Source of the DNA: Krasilnikoviella flava
Lineage (GTDB): Bacteria > Actinomycetota > Actinomycetes > Actinomycetales > Cellulomonadaceae
Assembly: GCF_900167525.1 (NCBI RefSeq)
Contig: NZ_FUZQ01000001.1
Location: forward strand, 868,001-932,000
Reading direction: 5' to 3'
DNA: 64,000 bases
Below, one piece after another: positions 60,046 through 64,000 of this stretch; the first letter of the stretch is position 1, and each line of letters starts with the position of its first letter. The notes beneath the pieces were generated by a model. It ran no database searches. It was not told the origin of the DNA and saw only the letters and a list, made by a program, of their open reading frames with translations. The position numbers and the translations under genes are program-made.

Positions 60046-60813
60046 TCAGTCGGGCATCTTGAATGAGTAGGTCCAGGCGAATCGCGACGCAGCGTGCACG
60101 CCCTCCGCGTACTCAACCACCCGCCCGTCCTTCGTCCGCGTGACGCGGTGCAGGATCACCACGGGCTCACCAGCTGGCAGGTCTAGTGCCTGTGCTTCAT
60201 CGGGCGTGGGCATGCGCGCTGTCAGGGTCTCGGTGACGTGGTCTGGCTCGAGCCCTTGCAGCGTGAGCACGGCGAAGCCTCCACCAGGTCCGGCCGGGCC
60301 GGGGCTGGGGTCGACGAGCGGGGTGCCCTGCACGTCCTGTATCCGGTAGTAGCTCGTGAGTGTGTGGGTGGGTTCGCCGCCCTGCCGGACGGTGCGGGCG
60401 CGGACGTACACCTCGTCCCCCGGCTCGATGCCGAGCGCCTCGGCGACTTGGGCAGGTGCGGTGGTGCGCTCGACGGTCTGCGTCTGGTCGGTCGGCTTCC
60501 AGGTCTGGCCGCTGGCCTCACGGTCGGCCACGAACGCGACCCGGTCGCCGAACTTCCAATTGCTCTTGGCGTACCTCTCGGAGCCGAGGCGTCGCATCGG
60601 CGGGCGTGACCTCACGACCGTCCCGCGTCGCCGGACCGGCGTGACCAGCCCCTCTGATTCGAGCAGTGCCACGGCGTTGCGGACGGTCTTGATGTTGACG
60701 CCGTACTCGTCGGCCAGGTCGGCCTGCTTGGGCAGCGTCGCGCCCGGTAGGTACTGCCCGCTCTGGATGCCGTCGCGCAGTACCGCCGCGAGTTCCTTGT
60801 AGCCGTGGGCCAA
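60046..60813 (-). CDS. GntR-family regulator (KorSA-like)
   Basis: 255 residues. N-terminal GntR helix-turn-helix (YKELAAVLRDGIQSGQYLPGATLPKQADLADEYGVNIKTVRNAVALLESEGLV) and C-terminal UTRA-like effector domain (VYVRARTVRQGGEPTHTLTSYYRI, VVILHRVTRTKDGRVVEYAEGV). A TTG start is supported by GGAGG seven bases upstream. KorSA-type proteins repress AICE replication/transfer genes by binding their promoters. Two matching operators lie in the divergent gap. Confidence 0.92.
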   Translation of the reverse strand: MAHGYKELAAVLRDGIQSGQYLPGATLPKQADLADEYGVNIKTVRNAVALLESEGLVTPVRRRGTVVRSRPPMRRLGSERYAKSNWKFGDRVAFVADREASGQTWKPTDQTQTVERTTAPAQVAEALGIEPGDEVYVRARTVRQGGEPTHTLTSYYRIQDVQGTPLVDPSPGPAGPGGGFAVLTLQGLEPDHVTETLTARMPTPDEAQALDLPAGEPVVILHRVTRTKDGRVVEYAEGVHAASRFAWTYSFKMPD

Positions 60814-60872
60814 GTCGCCACCTCCTGACCGTTAAGGCTAGCGGTATCCGCACTGGTGGCGCACGATCTGCT

Positions 60873-60889
60873 GTTAGAGGTGGTTCTAT
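60873..60889. promoter_or_regulatory. GntR operator 1 (imperfect)
   Basis: GTTAGAGGTGGTTCTAT shares the core TTAGAGGTGG with the inverted form of operator 2; it is an imperfect dyad closer to the GntR gene, probably for autoregulation. Confidence 0.55.
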
Positions 60890-60912
60890 CGCAGCCTGAG
60901 TGCTACCGTCCA

Positions 60913-60930
60913 ATTAGAGCCACCTCTAAT
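60913..60930. promoter_or_regulatory. GntR operator 2 (perfect dyad)
   Basis: ATTAGAG-CCAC-CTCTAAT, a perfect inverted repeat 45 bp before the Pra gene. With operator 1, 40 bp apart, it likely controls the element's plus-strand operon. Confidence 0.75.
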
Positions 60931-60974
60931 CGGGAGGGGTCGCCCGGACGGGCACGCATCGAAGGAGAGCAGTC

Positions 60975-61409
60975 ATGGCGATTGCCAAGCGTTTCCCCAT
61001 CGCTCACGCGATGGTCTTCCCCAACGGGGCGTTCCTGCGCGGCTACGTGGAGCCGGTCGCGGACTTCAACGGCGAGAAGCGGGCCGACGGCTCCCGCCCG
61101 CAGCAGCGGGACAAGAAGACCGGACTGCCTCTGTGGCAGTGCACGGTCATCGATGCCGACGACGACGCGAACCGCAAGGACATCGGCGTGAGCGTGAAGT
61201 TCGCGGCCGAGGTCCAGCCGGTCCCGCCGAAGAACACCTCTCCCCTGCCGTGGACGCCCGTGGAGTTCACCGGCCTGACCGCGCTGCCCTGGATCGACGA
61301 CTCCGGTCCGCGCCCGCGCCTGTCCTGGTCGTTCCGGGCGTCGGGCATGGTCGCTCCCGGACAGGACCTCACGGACGCGAAGCCGCCCACGGCGAAGGCT
61401 GCGGCCTGA
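60975..61409 (+). CDS. Plasmid replication, integration and excision activator (Pra-like)
   Basis: 144 residues. Pra-family layout: MAIAKRFPIAHAMVFPNGAFLRGYVEPVADFNGEKR, then GLPLWQCTVIDADDD...VSVKFAAEVQPVPP and PWTPVEFTGLTALPW. The C-terminus is LSWSFRASGMVAPG. In pSAM2-like AICEs, Pra activates replication, integration and excision. GGAGAG precedes the ATG. First gene of the Pra-orf-Tra-Rep operon under GntR control. Confidence 0.8.
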   Translation: MAIAKRFPIAHAMVFPNGAFLRGYVEPVADFNGEKRADGSRPQQRDKKTGLPLWQCTVIDADDDANRKDIGVSVKFAAEVQPVPPKNTSPLPWTPVEFTGLTALPWIDDSGPRPRLSWSFRASGMVAPGQDLTDAKPPTAKAAA

Positions 61410-61774
61410 TGTCCGCGCCCACTGGCGGGCTCGCTCCCGCGGAGCTGCTGCAGGTAGCCGGAGACCTGGTCGAGTGGGTCGGCGGCCGGGTCGGCTATCT
61501 CGCGTTGGGGCGCACGTGCGTGAGCGTGCACGTCGACTCCCAGGCAGACGCCGAGCACCTGGCCCGCCTGCTGTCCCTGGGCGAGGTGACCGAGTACCCG
61601 CCCGAGGACCACGCCCGAGGGTTCACGGTCTGGTCCTCGATGTCCGGGATCGAGCCGCGATTCGCGGTGCACTACGCCGGCGAGCTCGTCCGCCCGGTGC
61701 GCGCTTTCCCTCCGACCGAGCCGTGGTGGGACGACCTCGACGACCGCCCGTCTGATGAGGCGGAGGCGGCGTGA
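61409..61774 (+). CDS. AICE hypothetical protein
   Basis: 121 residues: MSAPTGGLAPAELLQVAGDLVEWVGGRVGYLALGRTCVSVHVDSQADAEHLARLL, ending acidic (WWDDLDDRPSDEAEAA). No named family recognised, but similar small genes lie between Pra and the transfer gene in AICEs. Overlaps its neighbours by one base each (TGATG). Confidence 0.7.
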   Translation: MSAPTGGLAPAELLQVAGDLVEWVGGRVGYLALGRTCVSVHVDSQADAEHLARLLSLGEVTEYPPEDHARGFTVWSSMSGIEPRFAVHYAGELVRPVRAFPPTEPWWDDLDDRPSDEAEAA

Positions 61775-63264
61775 TGGACGCGCTCGGCACGGCGTGGGCC
61801 ATCACCCGGACGGCCGCCGGGGCGGCGTGGCACCTGGTCTGGTGGACGCTGCGGTCCTGGCGGCTGCTGCTGGCCTGCGTCGTGCTGGGCAACGTCCTGC
61901 TCATCCTCGACCAGCGCCTCGCCGGCTACGCGGTCATCTGGTGCGTCCCGGCGTTCTGCCTGCTGCGCGCGGTCTGGTCCGTCGTGCACCCGCTGACCTA
62001 CGAGGCGGTGCTCGGTGGGCCGATCCGGCGTCGCGGATGGCGACGTCACCTGCGCAAGCGATGGTCGACGATTGCCGACCGCTGCGGCCTGGCGACCTCG
62101 GACTCCGACGACGGGGCACGGGTGATCCCCCGCCTGCGCCGTGTGCGCACCTCGGCGAACACGCTCACCTTCCGGGTCCGGGCCCGCGTCGGGCACACCG
62201 TCGACGACGTCGCCGCCGCGGCCGAAGCCATTGCGACGTCGGTCGGTGCCGAGGCGGTCGAGACTCGCCGGATCGGCGGCGGGTGGCTCGAGCTGGTCTT
62301 GACGATGCGCGAGCTGCTGCACGTGCCGACCCTGCCGGTCATCCCGTCCGCGATCGAGACTGGCGCGGTCACCCTCGGGCGCACCTCGGACGGATCACCC
62401 TGGCACCTCGATCTCACAGCCCGGCACACCCTCGTCGTCGGCCGCTCCGGATCAGGGAAGGGGTCGATCTTCTGGGGCATCGCTGGGAACCTCGCTCCGG
62501 CCTCACACGCCGGGATGGTCCAGCTGTGGGGCGTCGACCTGAAGGGCGGCGTTGAGGTCTCGGTTGGGGCGCCGATGTTCTCCCACGTCGCCATGAACGA
62601 GCCAGACGCCGTCCGGCTCCTCGGCGACCTGCACCGCGTGATCGTCCACCGGCAGAGCGTCATGCGTGGCCTGTCGCGCACGTTCACCCCGACGCCGGGT
62701 GACCCCGTGCACGTGCTGATGATCGACGAGCTCGCCGTGCTGACCGCCTACGCCTCCAAGGACGTCGTCAACGAGGCGGCGACGCTGTTGAAGCTGATCC
62801 TGACCCAGGGGCGCGCGTTCGGGGTCATGGTCGTCGCGTTCGTGCAGGACCCGCGCAAGGAGACCGTGGGCATGCGGGATCTGTTCACCCAGACCATCGC
62901 GCTGCGCCTGGCGTCCGCGTCCGAGACGCGCATGGTTCTCGGAGAGGGCATGGCCTCCGCCGCGCCCGCCCACCACGTCGCGACCACGATGCCCGGCGCC
63001 GGGTACCTCGTCGGGGACGACGGACATGTCGAGCGCGTGCGCACGGACTACTGGGCCGACGACTTCATCCGCATGGTCGCTGCCACCTACCCGGCACCGC
63101 CTGCGCCCCCGCTGCCTACCGAAGCCGAGACGGACTCCCCTGCGGGCGACGACCTCCCGGCTGAGGCTCCCGGCGAGCCGGTCGAGAAAGCGCCGCGTCC
63201 GCGCACGCCGCGCAAGCGGTCCCCCCGCAGGTCGACCGTCGAGCAGGACGCCGAGGTCGCCTGA
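61774..63264 (+). CDS. FtsK/SpoIIIE-family DNA transfer protein (TraSA-like)
   Basis: 496 residues. Two N-terminal membrane helices (WWTLRSWRLLLACVVLGNVLLIL, AGYAVIWCVPAFCLLRAVWSVV), then an FtsK-type motor: Walker A VVGRSGSGKGS near residue 225 and Walker B VHVLMIDELA near 310; IALRLASASETRMVLG follows. A C-terminal basic tail (PRPRTPRKRSPRRS) may bind DNA. Moves double-stranded DNA between hyphae/cells in AICEs. One-base overlaps on both sides. Confidence 0.92.
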   Translation: MDALGTAWAITRTAAGAAWHLVWWTLRSWRLLLACVVLGNVLLILDQRLAGYAVIWCVPAFCLLRAVWSVVHPLTYEAVLGGPIRRRGWRRHLRKRWSTIADRCGLATSDSDDGARVIPRLRRVRTSANTLTFRVRARVGHTVDDVAAAAEAIATSVGAEAVETRRIGGGWLELVLTMRELLHVPTLPVIPSAIETGAVTLGRTSDGSPWHLDLTARHTLVVGRSGSGKGSIFWGIAGNLAPASHAGMVQLWGVDLKGGVEVSVGAPMFSHVAMNEPDAVRLLGDLHRVIVHRQSVMRGLSRTFTPTPGDPVHVLMIDELAVLTAYASKDVVNEAATLLKLILTQGRAFGVMVVAFVQDPRKETVGMRDLFTQTIALRLASASETRMVLGEGMASAAPAHHVATTMPGAGYLVGDDGHVERVRTDYWADDFIRMVAATYPAPPAPPLPTEAETDSPAGDDLPAEAPGEPVEKAPRPRTPRKRSPRRSTVEQDAEVA

Positions 63265-64000
63265 TGAACGCAGCCACGGCGACGGCTTAGGGCTTCTGGG
63301 GGCACTCCCCCGAGGTCCCCCTCGACCTGGCCGACCTCACGGTCGCGCAGGCTGCTGGAATCGTGGCCCGCCTGCGCGACCGCACGGCGGGCGCCTTCGC
63401 CGAAGCGGCTGCCCGCACCGGCTACTGCTCCCACCCCATCCGGCTGCAGGGCACCTCGACCACGATCGACGCGGCGACGGGTGAGGTGCTGTCGCAGTTC
63501 AGCTCCATCGAAGCCCCGCTCGGCACCCTGTACCGGGCGTGCGGCAACCGGCGCGAGTCCGTCTGCCCCGCCTGCTCCCGCGTCTACGCCCGCGACACGT
63601 TCGAGATGATCCGCGCCGGCCTGCTCGGCGGCAAGAGCGTCCCCGACACCGTCGCGGACAACCCGCTCGTGTTCGCCACCCTCACAGCGCCCTCGTTCGG
63701 CCACGTCCACGGCACCGGAGGCAAGCACCGCGGCGGACGATGCCGACCCCACGGCACCGGCATCTGCGCCCACGGCCGTCCGCGCTCGTGCACCGCCCAG
63801 CACTCCGACACCGACCCCATCGTGGGTGGGCCGCTGTGCGACGCCTGCTACGACTGGCACTCCGCCGTCGTGTGGCAGTGGCACGCCCCCGAGCTGTGGC
63901 GCCGCTTCACCATCGCCCTGCGCCGCCACGTGGCAGACCTGCTCGGAGTCCGCGAATCCGCCCTGCGCGACGTCGCGTCGGTGCAGTTCGCCAAGGTCGC
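63264..64000 (+). pseudogene. AICE replication initiator (RepSA-like), early in-frame stop, 3' part off the window
   Basis: Reading from the ATG that overlaps the transfer gene stop gives MNAATATA then TAG (63288-63290). The same frame then continues with clear RepSA-type sequence: GFWGHSPEVPLDLADL, YCSHPIRLQG, ACGNRRESVCPACSRVYARDTF, CRPHGTGICAHGRPRSC and GGPLCDACYDW, with several Cys zinc-finger-like pairs. The first in-frame restart is GTG at 63363, which would drop the first 24 residues of the recognisable region. It is a nonsense mutation, a sequencing error, or a gene that really starts downstream. The gene runs off the right edge. Confidence 0.7.

Overview
The window is very GC-rich DNA with actinobacterial gene families: mycothiol-dependent nitroreductase, F420-type LLM oxidoreductase, ANTAR regulators, DUF5063 next to recR, and a LytR_C protein. 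A cluster of TANNNT/CANNNT boxes 6-8 nt before ATG/GTG starts indicates many leaderless transcripts. With the plant-polysaccharide locus this suggests a Micrococcales actinomycete (Promicromonosporaceae/Cellulomonadaceae type); the genus cannot be fixed from the sequence.

Layout. 1-15.7 kb, mostly minus strand, is core housekeeping: asd and lysC (with an internal beta-subunit start), recR-DUF5063, a two-component system translationally coupled to an ABC exporter, and a dnaX-NUDIX-VOC operon. Embedded at 2.2-3.3 kb is a scar: a BTAD-type regulator and an alpha/beta hydrolase, back to back, have both lost their 5' halves. 15.7-26.8 kb holds a TetR-controlled ABC transporter, the metQNI methionine importer behind a Cys-containing leader ORF, SRP RNA, tRNA-Ser, an HxlR/MFS pair and a uracil-type permease. 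27-35.5 kb is a seven-gene pectin (rhamnogalacturonan I) utilisation operon: a YesL-like protein, a solute-binding protein, two permeases, an acetylesterase, a DUF1961 protein and an exo-lyase, all behind one sigma-70 promoter with a LacI-type operator. 35.8-56.3 kb mixes redox enzymes, a methyltransferase-TetR pair, an FMN-riboswitch-controlled riboflavin transporter (RibM), a truncated histidine phosphatase, acyl-CoA dehydrogenase, Nramp, a glycosyltransferase, three ANTAR regulators, a PadR/serine hydrolase pair and small enzymes. From about 57 kb the DNA is less GC-rich and holds a DUF3800 gene beside a possible HEPN-like gene, then an actinomycete integrative and conjugative element (AICE): YdcF, GntR (KorSA-like), Pra, an FtsK-like transfer protein and a replication initiator that runs off the right end and has an early in-frame TAG.

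The most unusual feature is a family of intergenic arrays built on the core GAGGTAGTTC repeated at an almost invariant 20-bp period: 28 units at five sites (10.94, 26.93, 35.59, 43.39 and 43.98 kb). They are often arranged as converging arms that can form long hairpins. One pair of arms encloses a NUDIX gene, and two units supply the TAG stop codon of the neighbouring gene. A second, different REP-like palindrome is inserted in frame twice in the exo-lyase gene and encodes the peptide VELVET.
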